From the NCBI RefSeq assembly GCF_024509055.1, contig NZ_JANINM010000538.1, positions 1 through 64,000 of the forward strand: a stretch of 64,000 bases of DNA, read 5' to 3'. The stretch is from Mesorhizobium sp. (lineage in GTDB: Bacteria > Pseudomonadota > Alphaproteobacteria > Rhizobiales > Rhizobiaceae). Positions 44,469 through 53,429 of the stretch are shown here, in pieces. Below the pieces are notes generated by a model. That model had not been told where the DNA came from. It did no database searches and saw only the letters and a list, made by a program, of their open reading frames with translations. The translations under genes were made by a program, and so were the position numbers. The stretch's first letter is position 1; every line of letters starts with the position of its first letter.

Positions 44469-47400
44469 GCGTCCTCTGCCGCTTTTGCTGTCCGCTGAAT
44501 AAGTCCCGCGCAGCGCGAGAGAGGTTCTAAGTAAGGGCGGTAGAGCGCGTCGTAAACTTCGCGGTGGATGGCATCCCCGGAATTCACGAGTCGCTCAAGA
44601 ATCGATTGCATCGCCACGAGATAGCTCGTGCGCGTGCCGTCCGGCCGCGGGTCCCGCAGGTGCATGGAATTCGGCGCCCAGGCCGCATCGACGAACAAGA
44701 CGCGGGTCTTGCACCCATTGCGCATCGAGCGCCCGATGGTCTGGATCACATCTATCATCACATCGGCGACAAACGCGTCGGTGAGGTTTCCGAGTGTGCC
44801 TACGCGGATGGAATGGCGCAGGAGCCGTCTCACGTCAGCAAGCGCGGCGCGGCGCGCAGCGCGCAGCGCGTTTGCCAAATCTGTCACACTATCGTGCGCC
44901 GGGAAACGCAGCGCATCGAAGTTCATGGAGTCTCGGCCGACCATCCCGGCTACGAAGTCGAAGCTCTCCTGCGCTGGGTGTGGACGGGTGAGAAAGGCAA
45001 CTGTGCCAATGGCCGCCTTATCGAACAAATCTGAATTCCGAAACAATGGGCCGCCAAACACGATGTTAACGCCCCGGGACAATGCCTTCATTGGAAATAC
45101 GACTGCGTCCCAGTCATCGCGCTGCCCGAGCCTCTCGACTTGGGCTGCTGTGATATAATCGCCTTGGTTCTTTTCCGGCACGCTATCGACCACAGCGACT
45201 ATCCGGCGTCCGACGCGTTCGGCGACGGCCATAGCATGGTCTTTGACCAAGCGGACCTGTTCGTAACCGTTCACGACAAACGCAACCCTTCGGCCGCCAG
45301 AAAACCTGTCCGCGACCAAGGCTGGCAGCGCAGCGTTGTCACCTCGCACGAAATGGTCGACCATTGCCCGCAGGATTCGCTCTCGGTCGTCATAGGGCGC
45401 TCCGGAGAAACGGAGCGCTCGCGATGGATCCTGAGGGTCCGATATTGGCCGGAGCAGGTAGCGTGAATCCCGCCAAGCCTCGTCCGATTGGACCCGGCGC
45501 AGCACGTAGTCCGGACCGACTGGGACGTGGAACGACGGACTGTCGAGCAGGAAGGATGTCGCGCTCGTCAAGAGAACGTTAGGTCCGCGACTGACGCCGT
45601 CGTGGCGCAGAAGCTCGTGCAGGCGATAGAGGAAGAGGCGGGGAGCCCCCTCGAAGGTGACGTAGTGCAGCGACAGGCTTGTTCTGCGGCCCCGCTGCTG
45701 GAACAGAAATCGCACGCCAGCAAGGCGGCCTGTAACCGCGTCTGGCACGAGCCGGGCAGAATCCGCGCTGATGCCGTCCCGGAAGATCGGCGCCTTGTGC
45801 ACACCTTCCGCCATCATAGCATGCTGGGCCGGGACCAAAGACAAGAACTGCATGACGACGCTTGAGACGTTCACCAGGAACGAGAATAGCGCCACGGCGC
45901 GCGGCTTGGCATGCTCGGGGTTCGGCGGAACGAACCCGAACATGGCTTCGCGTGCCAATTCCACCGCCTCAGCCTTCTGGACGTGCGATGGATAGGAAAT
46001 CCAGTCGAGCAGCGCGTCTACGCACGCGCGGAACGCGCCTTGTACCTCGTCTTCGCTTTTTCCTAGCGCGACCGCGGTCCGCACGAGGTCGAAGTCGCGC
46101 TCGCCGAGCCCCGCCGCATCCTGCGACCGGAATAGGGCCTGGCGGACGCAACCGTCCCAGAAGGCCATGATCGCGCCGATCCGCTCGTCCTCGGCCGCGC
46201 GCTCGGCGTCGGTCATTGTCTGGCGGTCGCCACGTCGAAAGAGGTCTGCAGCCACGCGGTTCCCCGTGACAAACGCGTCGTCATACTCAGCAAGGAAGCG
46301 AGATCCGCTCGGCGCACGGTCGTCTTGAAGCTGCCGGATAAGCGCCCGGTTGAGGTCCATGAACCGCGTCGCCTTGCTCGCGTAGTCGGCAACGTTGCTC
46401 CCGGTTCGGTCGTTCTCGCCGAGGGCTAGAGGCTTCAGAAGATCGTCAAGCAGCCGGTTTTCATAGGAGGACTTCGCGCCGGAAATGCTGATTTCCGAAA
46501 CAGCCTGCCGGTCAAGTGCTGACTGGATTCCGTCGGCCTCGTCCGCGATAACGACGTCCGCAGTCCGGGCGACCATCTCTAGATGGCGGAGATGCTCCTC
46601 TGCAAAATGCGGCGGCAAGCGCGTGTCAAGCGACATCACGTGGCCCAGCCAGACATGGCGCTCGGCGAGTTGGCGGGAAGCCTTCATGCGTCCGCACCAG
46701 GATGCTGCCGGGCAAAGCGAAACGCTTTCGGTAGGACGCAATTCGCCGTTCGCCTTCAGTCGCGCCTGGACGACGTTCGCGCAGGGCGGGTCGAGGTGAG
46801 GAAAGGGTTGTTCGGGACGGTAGTCGTCGTCGAAACCGGCGAGTGCGCAATTGACGGACATGAGGTCTGCGAACGGCACCGTCCGGCCAAAGCCCCGCGC
46901 CTCGTCCAGGGACCCGATGCGCTCCGCGAGTTTGCGCGCGTGGCGTAGACGTGTCTCGGCCGACTGCCCCATGAGCAGGCCGACCTCGATGCCGTAACTA
47001 TATAGCTCCGACATAAGGTTGAAGGAGACTTCGATAGATGGAAGAAGCACGACCGTTCGTAGCGATCGTTCGTAAAACCAGGCCACCAGGAGAGTCACAA
47101 GCGTGGTCTTGCCCGTGCCCGGCAATCCGATCATGTGTTTGAGCCCATCAAGCTGGATATATTCGACAGGTTCGAGCTGGGAACGGTCGGCGGCGGGCTG
47201 AAGAACCTCCACCTTGACAGTGCCGGCGGCATCCCAGAGGCGGCGGGACCAGCCCTTCGATGCTCGGTTGGCGTCCGCAGCATCGATGGAGTCGAAGCGC
47301 TCAGCGATGGCCTGAAGGTCAGCGAGAGGAATCGTCACAGGCGCCCGGGGCCGCAGCGCGCTGTCGTGGCGGGGGGCGACTCCGAGGTTCTGGGCAACGT

Positions 47401-47890
47401 CCGAGAGATCGAGAGTAATCCGGCGTCCGCCGACCTGCCTCGGCTCGACCGCAAACGACCTCCTCGCGTCCGCAGCGGCAAGTCCATGCTCACGAAGCGG
47501 CAGCCCCGCCGCCAGTGCGTCAGACCACTGGACGATCCTGGGGTCGTTGCCTGCCGTCCGCCGGAAGCTGATATTCCGAGACTTGGGATTAATCTGAAAC
47601 GGTTGGTCGACGTAGCTATCGTCTTCCTGCCGGCGGCTCTCCTCCCAGGTGAGGAACTCATAAACTGCTTGGCGCAGATCACTCTCGGAGGTATAGCTCA
47701 CGCCTAACTGACGAAGAGAGAAGGCGGCGCGCGCGAAGGGTGCCCCGGCCGCATGGTCGGACACGGAGCCGAAGCCGGTCAAAAGAGGCGGGATGTCGGC
47801 AAGAGCCGAGAGACCGAGGAATTGATCCACTGCCGCGCAAAGCCACTGCACGGCAACGATGCGTGTGAAACCCTCCGGCTTTGCCCTCAA
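44465..47890 (-). CDS. DinG/XPD-like Fe-S helicase of the pPIWI-RE island (Z-domain type)
   Basis: Superfamily 2 helicase of about 1140 residues. A poorly conserved N-terminal region of about 250 residues corresponds to the Z domain of pPIWI-RE islands. It precedes Walker A (MIGLPGTGKTT), a Walker B DEAD box (VVIADEADG), and C-terminal motifs including LLTSATSF and a final VIQTIGRSMRNG. Between Walker A and DEAD lie four cysteines spaced C-x21-C-x22-C-x5-C (SVNCALAG, PPCANV, LCPAASWCGR), as expected for the iron-sulfur cluster of DinG/XPD helicases. The start is uncertain: TTG at 47890 overlaps the nuclease stop as TTGA and has GGAG upstream; the frame stays open to 47947. The stop overlaps the giant gene's start. 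Confidence 0.85.
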   Translation of the reverse strand: MRAKPEGFTRIVAVQWLCAAVDQFLGLSALADIPPLLTGFGSVSDHAAGAPFARAAFSLRQLGVSYTSESDLRQAVYEFLTWEESRRQEDDSYVDQPFQINPKSRNISFRRTAGNDPRIVQWSDALAAGLPLREHGLAAADARRSFAVEPRQVGGRRITLDLSDVAQNLGVAPRHDSALRPRAPVTIPLADLQAIAERFDSIDAADANRASKGWSRRLWDAAGTVKVEVLQPAADRSQLEPVEYIQLDGLKHMIGLPGTGKTTLVTLLVAWFYERSLRTVVLLPSIEVSFNLMSELYSYGIEVGLLMGQSAETRLRHARKLAERIGSLDEARGFGRTVPFADLMSVNCALAGFDDDYRPEQPFPHLDPPCANVVQARLKANGELRPTESVSLCPAASWCGRMKASRQLAERHVWLGHVMSLDTRLPPHFAEEHLRHLEMVARTADVVIADEADGIQSALDRQAVSEISISGAKSSYENRLLDDLLKPLALGENDRTGSNVADYASKATRFMDLNRALIRQLQDDRAPSGSRFLAEYDDAFVTGNRVAADLFRRGDRQTMTDAERAAEDERIGAIMAFWDGCVRQALFRSQDAAGLGERDFDLVRTAVALGKSEDEVQGAFRACVDALLDWISYPSHVQKAEAVELAREAMFGFVPPNPEHAKPRAVALFSFLVNVSSVVMQFLSLVPAQHAMMAEGVHKAPIFRDGISADSARLVPDAVTGRLAGVRFLFQQRGRRTSLSLHYVTFEGAPRLFLYRLHELLRHDGVSRGPNVLLTSATSFLLDSPSFHVPVGPDYVLRRVQSDEAWRDSRYLLRPISDPQDPSRALRFSGAPYDDRERILRAMVDHFVRGDNAALPALVADRFSGGRRVAFVVNGYEQVRLVKDHAMAVAERVGRRIVAVVDSVPEKNQGDYITAAQVERLGQRDDWDAVVFPMKALSRGVNIVFGGPLFRNSDLFDKAAIGTVAFLTRPHPAQESFDFVAGMVGRDSMNFDALRFPAHDSVTDLANALRAARRAALADVRRLLRHSIRVGTLGNLTDAFVADVMIDVIQTIGRSMRNGCKTRVLFVDAAWAPNSMHLRDPRPDGTRTSYLVAMQSILERLVNSGDAIHREVYDALYRPYLEPLSRCAGLIQRTAKAAEDA

Positions 47891-48975
47891 ACACCAAACT
47901 CCGTCATCACATCGCCGACCGACATGAACTCGATGCCCTCCGGGCAACCGGACACCAGAGAAGCGGTGCGAACGTAATCGCGGTCGATCCGGATCAAGAA
48001 GTCCGGTATCGCCACGATCCTGCGACGAAACGCAGCCAAGCCGCCTATACCGCGAGCGAAGCGCTCCCCGATCACGGCCGCGCTCGAATAGGACTTCACG
48101 TCGATACCCACCTCGATTCCGCCGATGCTGATGTCGGCGGCGTCACACATAGGGTACAGCTCGACGTCGGGCCTGCGAGGCCGCAGGAAGTCATAGAGAC
48201 TAATCTCCGGGAGTCCGGGACCGACCCAATAAGTCATGATTGCGGGATCTGCGACTCTCCACTCGTTCGGTGCCGCAACTTCATGTTGGTCTCCGACGAT
48301 GGCTTCTGGCCACGACATCCGGCACTCCCGGACTGCACAGCGCCCAAGCGGATACGAGACCCGGTCGGAAACCGGAATAAGTGGCGACGAGCAGTGGCCG
48401 CAGATACGAAGTGTTCGTCCGTGAAGTGCTGAGGCCGGCAACGGCCGGAAAAAGCTGGGAAGGTCTCCTGCGAGCTCTGGCACCTCCTGTGCAAATGCAA
48501 GCACCTCCGAACGGCGCCGACAGGGTTGGCGGACAATGTTCTCGCGAACGAGTCGGTAAAGCTGGGGCGCTGCGGCACCGACAGCCGACAACGCGGTTCG
48601 AAGGCGCTCGTGAAATATATCTTCGGCAATTCCTGACTCGTCACCGATATTGGCCAGTTGGAGGCAGTCCTCCGTCGGGGTGCCATAGCCTGGGTCGACG
48701 AGTATAGCAGCCCGCTCATCGCAACGGGCAAAGGCAATAGGACCCCACTCTCCAACTGGCAGACAGGCCATCGCCGTGAAGGAATTCACTTGGGCGCCGA
48801 TATCTTGCTCGTAACCGTCGCGGAGGGCAATTGCAGAGACCAACGCCATCCCTCGGCGGAGGGTCTCGGGCATCGACGGTCCTTGGCACAGCACATCGCC
48901 GGAGGTGACAGAGGCCCGGTGAGCTTCCACTAATCCCCGCGCGGCCATTCGAACGGCAATGCTCGCCCGGTCCAT
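47887..48975 (-). CDS. pPIWI-RE island Y-domain protein with PD-(D/E)XK nuclease
   Basis: First gene of the operon, 362 residues. The N-terminal two thirds match the Y domain of pPIWI-RE islands: LYRLVRENIVRQPCRRRSEV and a four-cysteine zinc ribbon (C192, C195, C213, C218). The C-terminal domain is a restriction-endonuclease fold: E257 in LPEISLYDFL, then DVELYPMCDAADISI with D281, and EVGIDVKSYSS with D292-x-K294. Such proteins are predicted to cut DNA in the three-gene pPIWI-RE system. ATG at 48975 has only a weak upstream ribosome binding site. A minus-strand promoter should lie in 48976-49033 or further upstream with the mucR-like gene. Confidence 0.82.
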   Translation of the reverse strand: MDRASIAVRMAARGLVEAHRASVTSGDVLCQGPSMPETLRRGMALVSAIALRDGYEQDIGAQVNSFTAMACLPVGEWGPIAFARCDERAAILVDPGYGTPTEDCLQLANIGDESGIAEDIFHERLRTALSAVGAAAPQLYRLVRENIVRQPCRRRSEVLAFAQEVPELAGDLPSFFRPLPASALHGRTLRICGHCSSPLIPVSDRVSYPLGRCAVRECRMSWPEAIVGDQHEVAAPNEWRVADPAIMTYWVGPGLPEISLYDFLRPRRPDVELYPMCDAADISIGGIEVGIDVKSYSSAAVIGERFARGIGGLAAFRRRIVAIPDFLIRIDRDYVRTASLVSGCPEGIEFMSVGDVMTEFGV

Positions 48976-49033
48976 TATACTTGTCGTGCCTCAGCAAACT
49001 GTGACGCTTGCACCGAACGAGACCGATGCTTGT

Positions 49034-49438
49034 CTACCGACATGTACGCCAGTTCATTTCCCCGAAACACGGGATTGCGACCCCACCCAATGAAATTGGG
49101 GAGACTATACAAGTTAATTCTGGAGCGCAATTCTGCCGAATAAGGAAACGGTGGAATAGACGGGCCTTTTCGAAGGGCGAGCCTAGTTCCGACAGCATCC
49201 TCTTGATCGTGCGACATCGGGCAATTGAGGCCATGGAGGCGGCCATAGATGGCGACACCGGCGAGCTGTCAGGTTGCTCCTCGAGCGTCGATTGGGTCAA
49301 TGTGATCTTGTAAGATTGCATCACTTCGTCTGGCGACAATCCCCAGCCTCGGTCGGCGCGAGCGATTGTGATCGGCAGGACGTGGGCCAGCGCGAGGCCA
49401 TGGAAAGCTGAGGCAACCAAGCGCGAGGCCCTTCCCAT
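49034..49438 (-). CDS. Small protein of unknown function downstream of the mucR-like gene
   Basis: ATG at 49438 follows GGGAGGA at ideal spacing and opens 134 codons starting MGRASRLVASAFHGLALAHV, with SPDEVMQSYKITLTQSTLEE in the middle. No family recognised. The N-terminus is mildly hydrophobic and could be a weak export signal or a membrane-associated helix. It begins 37 bases after the mucR stop and ends 58 bases before the pPIWI-RE operon start, all on the same strand, so it may be co-transcribed with either. The strong ribosome binding site is the main reason to call it. Confidence 0.45.
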   Translation of the reverse strand: MGRASRLVASAFHGLALAHVLPITIARADRGWGLSPDEVMQSYKITLTQSTLEEQPDSSPVSPSMAASMASIARCRTIKRMLSELGSPFEKARLFHRFLIRQNCAPELTCIVSPISLGGVAIPCFGEMNWRTCR

Positions 49439-49475
49439 CGCACGTCCTCCCGTTGTCGCCACACGCCTCAAGCTA

Positions 49476-49913
49476 TCAGCGGGCCTTCCGCGGTGTCGAC
49501 TTCTTTGCAACCTTGGCTTGGGCTTTCCGACCAAGTCCCATGGACTTGGCCATTTCCGACCGCGCAGCTGCATAATTGGGCGCCACCATAGGATAGTCCG
49601 CCTTCAATCTCCACTTCTCGCGGTATTCGTCCGGAGTGAGGCCATAATGAACACCAAGATGGCGCTTCAGCGATTTGAACTTCTTTCCGTCTTCGAGGCA
49701 CACGATGTAGTCGGGAAATACCGACCTCTGTGGATTGACTGCGGGCGCCTGCGCCGGCGTCTCAGGTTCGGCTTCCTGGCCGATCCTTGAAAGCGATGAG
49801 TTCACGCTAGAAATCAGTTCGGGCAGGGAGGTCACGGGCACCGCGTTCTTACTTACGTATGCGGACACGATGTCGGCGGTAAGCTCGATCAGATTGACGG
49901 TATCGTCGGCCAA
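49476..49913 (-). CDS. MucR/Ros-family zinc-finger transcriptional regulator
   Basis: The 145-residue protein begins LADDTVNLIELTADIVSAYV, the conserved MucR start. It carries the prokaryotic C2H2-type region: VCLEDGKKFKSLKRHLGVHY (Cys, His, His visible), then GLTPDEYREKWRLKADYPMV and the PNYAAARSEMAKSMGLGR C-terminus. The first zinc ligand position in DYIVCLEDG is present. The start is TTG at 49913 with AAGGAGAA upstream; an in-frame codon at 49946 would cover the ribosome binding site. MucR proteins bind AT-rich DNA and silence exopolysaccharide and horizontally acquired genes. Its position directly upstream of the pPIWI-RE operon suggests, but does not prove, local control. Confidence 0.88.
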   Translation of the reverse strand: MADDTVNLIELTADIVSAYVSKNAVPVTSLPELISSVNSSLSRIGQEAEPETPAQAPAVNPQRSVFPDYIVCLEDGKKFKSLKRHLGVHYGLTPDEYREKWRLKADYPMVAPNYAAARSEMAKSMGLGRKAQAKVAKKSTPRKAR

Positions 49914-50277
49914 GCAAATTCTCCTTTGAAGGTATTGGTCTACCAAGAAACCCCAGTTGATTTGTTCAACAGAAGAACTGCACTTTATATTGGTAAAGGC
50001 AACTGGTTTATGCCTGCTCGGTCGGCTCCCGTAGAATCTTCCGACTCTTTGGGGAATGTTTTCCCGGCCCGCCGAGTGCTAATGGGGCCAACGTCGGATA
50101 GGTTGCTGCGAACGGGGCCTCGGTGACATCGTCGCCGAGGTCCGATACGGAAAGCCAAAGAAGGCCAGCCATCGCGTCCAATACTTACAGCCAGCAGTAA
50201 CGCTTCCTAGGCTCTAGTTGGCGGATTGATAACTGCCCAATTTGAGAATCTAATGCGGCGTTCCCAGGGGGACGGGC
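49914..50277. other. Divergent upstream region of the mucR-like gene and the exported-protein operon
   Basis: These 364 bases contain no gene. A TTTATATTGG-type AT-rich patch near 49985 and the near-palindrome GGGGAATGTTTTCCC (50051-50065) are the notable elements. The latter resembles the GGGAAATGTTTTCC blocks at 9364 and 30408. Promoters for both directions must lie here but cannot be placed with confidence. Confidence 0.5.
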
Positions 50278-51393
50278 ATGAAGGGGAAACTCGCGTCCGT
50301 TGTCACCGTGTCGCTGGCGTTGCTCGTTCCAGGCGGAATGGCGCGTGCGCTGGAATACCAGCTTCCGTCTGACCCGATTTCTCCTACTTCGGCCAGCGAA
50401 TGCGACGAGGTCTATGACCAGTATTCCGCGATCGCCGATCAAGTTGGCACCCGCGCCAAGGCGGCGGGAGACCAGGCATGGGCGATCGTCCTGCAGTCGG
50501 GACCTGGCGATCCGGAAGCCAAATCCCTTTACGCGCAGTCTGGCCAGCTGTTCGACGAGGCTTCCCAAATCCGCTCCGAAGGCTCTGCCGCCCGTCTTCG
50601 CTGCATGAAGCAGGTGTATGCATATCAGGCGTCCCATCAGGACGAACAGCGGCTTGGCTCTTACGGTTCGCCCGGGAAGTATGCCGCGGACCTGAGCGGC
50701 CCGGTGGCGAAGGCAGCGGCGCTGAACGGCATCAAGACCTTGGATGAACTGGGGAAAATCCCTCCAGACCTGGCGATCTTTGAAAAGGTGAACAAGATCG
50801 GCGAGACGGTGAGCGACCTCTCTGGACGTGGAGGGGCCGGAGGCTACCTAAGCCAGTTGGTCGGTGGTGTCTCAGACCTACAGCAGTGGGGGCCGCTGCG
50901 GACCTTCATGGTCAAGAACTCGCTTAGAGAGCTCCTTGCGATCAACAGCGCGGCGACGTCGGCCCTGCAGTCCGAACTGTCGTCGTTCGACAGTTCGGAG
51001 ATTGACCGCATGGTTTCAGACGCACGCCGGGCCGACAGCACGCTTCTCTCGGGGAACGTGCCAGCGTCGGGCTCGTCAGGAGCGGACACGTTGTCGGACG
51101 AGGAACTGGAGGCGTATCGCGAGCACCAAGGCATGTATGCCGGAAGGGGAGAGGCATACGAAGAAGCCGTCGCGAGCATGCAGCGTGAGTACAGGAAAGT
51201 TGTCGGTCGCCCTGCTTCGAACGGCGGCGGGCGAAGTGGCACCCGGTATTCAGCCACACAGTGTCAGCAGCTGCTGGAGCAAATCCAGGAATACAATCAG
51301 CTACTTCCTCAATATTCGGCAGCAGGGCAGGGCGCCATGATCCAGATGGGCATAAACGCCAACCAAAGCGCCTGCAACAGGGGGTGTCGATGA
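50278..51393 (+). CDS. Exported protein of unknown function, 371 residues
   Basis: ATG at 50278 follows GGGGGACGGG and gives a Sec signal peptide (MKGKLASVVTVSLALLVPGG, cleavage near ARA-LEY). The mature protein is mostly helical, with several scattered cysteines (ECDEVY, RLRCMKQ, TQCQQLL, SACNRGC) that may form disulfides, and a Ser/Gly-rich linker near residues 255-265. Its family is not recognised. The stop overlaps the start of the ankyrin protein gene as ATGA, so the two probably act together in the periplasm. Confidence 0.7.
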   Translation: MKGKLASVVTVSLALLVPGGMARALEYQLPSDPISPTSASECDEVYDQYSAIADQVGTRAKAAGDQAWAIVLQSGPGDPEAKSLYAQSGQLFDEASQIRSEGSAARLRCMKQVYAYQASHQDEQRLGSYGSPGKYAADLSGPVAKAAALNGIKTLDELGKIPPDLAIFEKVNKIGETVSDLSGRGGAGGYLSQLVGGVSDLQQWGPLRTFMVKNSLRELLAINSAATSALQSELSSFDSSEIDRMVSDARRADSTLLSGNVPASGSSGADTLSDEELEAYREHQGMYAGRGEAYEEAVASMQREYRKVVGRPASNGGGRSGTRYSATQCQQLLEQIQEYNQLLPQYSAAGQGAMIQMGINANQSACNRGCR

Positions 51394-53429
51394 CCGGACG
51401 CAGGTCCACGCTTGGCTTCCTGTCTTTCGGAGCCGCCGTTGCCTTGGCGGCGTGCCTCGGGGCCACGACGGGTCCGGCATTCGCGGAAGACGCGGGTGCG
51501 CAGCCGAAACTGACGACGGGAGGTGCGTCTTCCTCGTCAGCTGGCTTGACGAAGACGATAGAAGACCTGCGAAAAGGCAGCCTCACCCAAGCCGAGTTCA
51601 AGTCACTTGACGGCAAGGCGGTGGGAGACGCCCTTTCCTATCTCGCCGGCCGCAATGATGCCGAGATGATCAAGCGTCTCGTAGCCTTGGGCGCTTCGCC
51701 AGACCAGCCTAACTCGTTTGGCACGAACGCGTTGATCGTCGCGATCGGAGGGGACAGCCTAGCCGCCGCATCGGCGTTGATCGCCGCCGGAGCCAATCCG
51801 AAGTCGGAGACGGCGAGAAGCACCCCCCTCGACTATGCGAGCAAGGTAGGCTCGATCGAGATGAAGGCCCTGCTGGACGGCAAGGTCCTCGATGCCGGGG
51901 AGCGACTTCGCTTGGCCGCCAGGAAAGGCTACCTGGAAGCCATTCGCGAGTTGGCCAAGTCCGGCGTGGACCTGAATTCGGCGGACGGCCAAGGCGTGAC
52001 TCCGATCCTGGAGGCAGCCCAGGCAGGCAACCATGAAGCGGTCAACACGCTGCTCAAGCTCGGCGCAGGCCCGGACGGCTCGCCGAAGGCTCAGGTCACC
52101 CCGCTGGCGGTAGCTATCGTTCTCGGGGACGCGGAGATGGCCAAGGCCTTGCTGGACGCCCACGCATATCCAGACATGAAGGTGCAGGGCGTTCCGACGC
52201 TTACGCTGGCCGTGGCCGCGGGCAGAAAGGAAATCGTGGACCTCCTCCTTGCCGCGCAGGCGGACAAGGGAATCAAGGGGGACGATGGCACCAGGCCGGC
52301 GGACGTCGCCGCGGTTATGGGACAATCCTCCCTTGCACAGGAGCTTGGCGGGTCAAGCGCGTTCAAACCCGCGACGGATCTGTTTGCCGCGATAAAGGCC
52401 AATGACGAGGACAAGGTGAAGGCCGACCTGCGTGCCGGGACGGACCCTAACCAGAAGAATGAGGAAGGATATCCGGCCCTGGTCTATGCGGCCGCTTTCG
52501 GGAACAGCCGTCTGGTCCATGACCTCTTGGTGGCGGGAGCTGATCCGACGACTGTCGGTCCTGGCGCTGTCTCCGCTATCCTTGCCGCCTACGCGCGCAA
52601 GGATACGGAAGAAGCGGTTTCCATCGCGAAGACATTGCTCGAGGGAAATCCTGATGTAGCCCGGCGGCTCCTGACCATGAAGGACGCGAAAGGAAGGTCG
52701 GCGGCAGTAGTCATGGCCGCCCATGCCCGCTACCTGGATGATCTTGTTTCCTTTATGGACCGAGCCCAGGTCGCGCAGTTGGCCAATGCGCAGGACGGAG
52801 ATGGCATAACCCCGCTTGAGGCGGCTGTCTTGGCCGACAACGATGACATCGTGAAAGAATTCATCGATGCCGGAACTGAACCGGACAAGGTGAAAGGGGA
52901 TATGTCGCTGCAGGACCTGGCGCGCGCCCGGGGTTCGTGGGCGGCCCTGGCCCGGCTGCCGAGCGACCGTGTCCTTCCTGACGGCCTCGAGAAAGGAGCG
53001 TCGCAGTCCGTGAAGAAGGATTTTCAGTCTCTCCTTGCCCAGTGGGGATACTACAAAGGCAAGGTGGACGGGACTTTCGGGAAGGCGGCGTTGGCGGCCG
53101 CCGCGGCGTTCTTCAAGGACCGCGGCAAGGAGATCCGGAAGATGGAGGAGAGCGGTTCCGATCCAATCCCGCGCGAGGAGAGACCAGGTGCAGCACCAGG
53201 CGATGCCAAGTTGACGTTGGCTTGGCCCAGCGAAGGAGGCGGTTGCACGTGGAAAGTCATCGACTGGAACCCCAGGAACAGGAATTCTTCCGCCAGCTTC
53301 GTCGGCTGCGTCAAGGGAGGGAACGAATGGAACTCCCACGGGATTGGCTACACGGTCTTCGGTGATGGCTCGGAAGAGATCCTGCTTTTCGGCGACGGAG
53401 GATGGAAAGGAGAGGTCCAACTGAAGTGA
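51390..53429 (+). CDS. Exported ankyrin-repeat protein with peptidoglycan-binding-like domain
   Basis: A 679-residue protein. ATG at 51390 overlaps the upstream stop. The N-terminal signal is hydrophobic with both a possible lipobox (ALAAC) and a signal peptidase I site (PAFA). About ten ankyrin repeats follow (for example GVTPILEAAQAGNHEAVNTL, GYPALVYAAAFGNSRLVHDL, GITPLEAAVLADNDDIVKEF), up to about residue 525. Then FQSLLAQWGYYKGKVDGTFG resembles a PG_binding_1 repeat. The last 80 residues (TLAWPSEGGGCTWKVIDWN to the end) form a small beta-rich domain with two cysteines. Ankyrin repeats are usually cytoplasmic, so an exported one with a wall-binding motif suggests a periplasmic scaffold. 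Upstream in-frame codons from 51261 overlap the previous gene and are rejected. Confidence 0.82.
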   Translation: MTGRRSTLGFLSFGAAVALAACLGATTGPAFAEDAGAQPKLTTGGASSSSAGLTKTIEDLRKGSLTQAEFKSLDGKAVGDALSYLAGRNDAEMIKRLVALGASPDQPNSFGTNALIVAIGGDSLAAASALIAAGANPKSETARSTPLDYASKVGSIEMKALLDGKVLDAGERLRLAARKGYLEAIRELAKSGVDLNSADGQGVTPILEAAQAGNHEAVNTLLKLGAGPDGSPKAQVTPLAVAIVLGDAEMAKALLDAHAYPDMKVQGVPTLTLAVAAGRKEIVDLLLAAQADKGIKGDDGTRPADVAAVMGQSSLAQELGGSSAFKPATDLFAAIKANDEDKVKADLRAGTDPNQKNEEGYPALVYAAAFGNSRLVHDLLVAGADPTTVGPGAVSAILAAYARKDTEEAVSIAKTLLEGNPDVARRLLTMKDAKGRSAAVVMAAHARYLDDLVSFMDRAQVAQLANAQDGDGITPLEAAVLADNDDIVKEFIDAGTEPDKVKGDMSLQDLARARGSWAALARLPSDRVLPDGLEKGASQSVKKDFQSLLAQWGYYKGKVDGTFGKAALAAAAAFFKDRGKEIRKMEESGSDPIPREERPGAAPGDAKLTLAWPSEGGGCTWKVIDWNPRNRNSSASFVGCVKGGNEWNSHGIGYTVFGDGSEEILLFGDGGWKGEVQLK

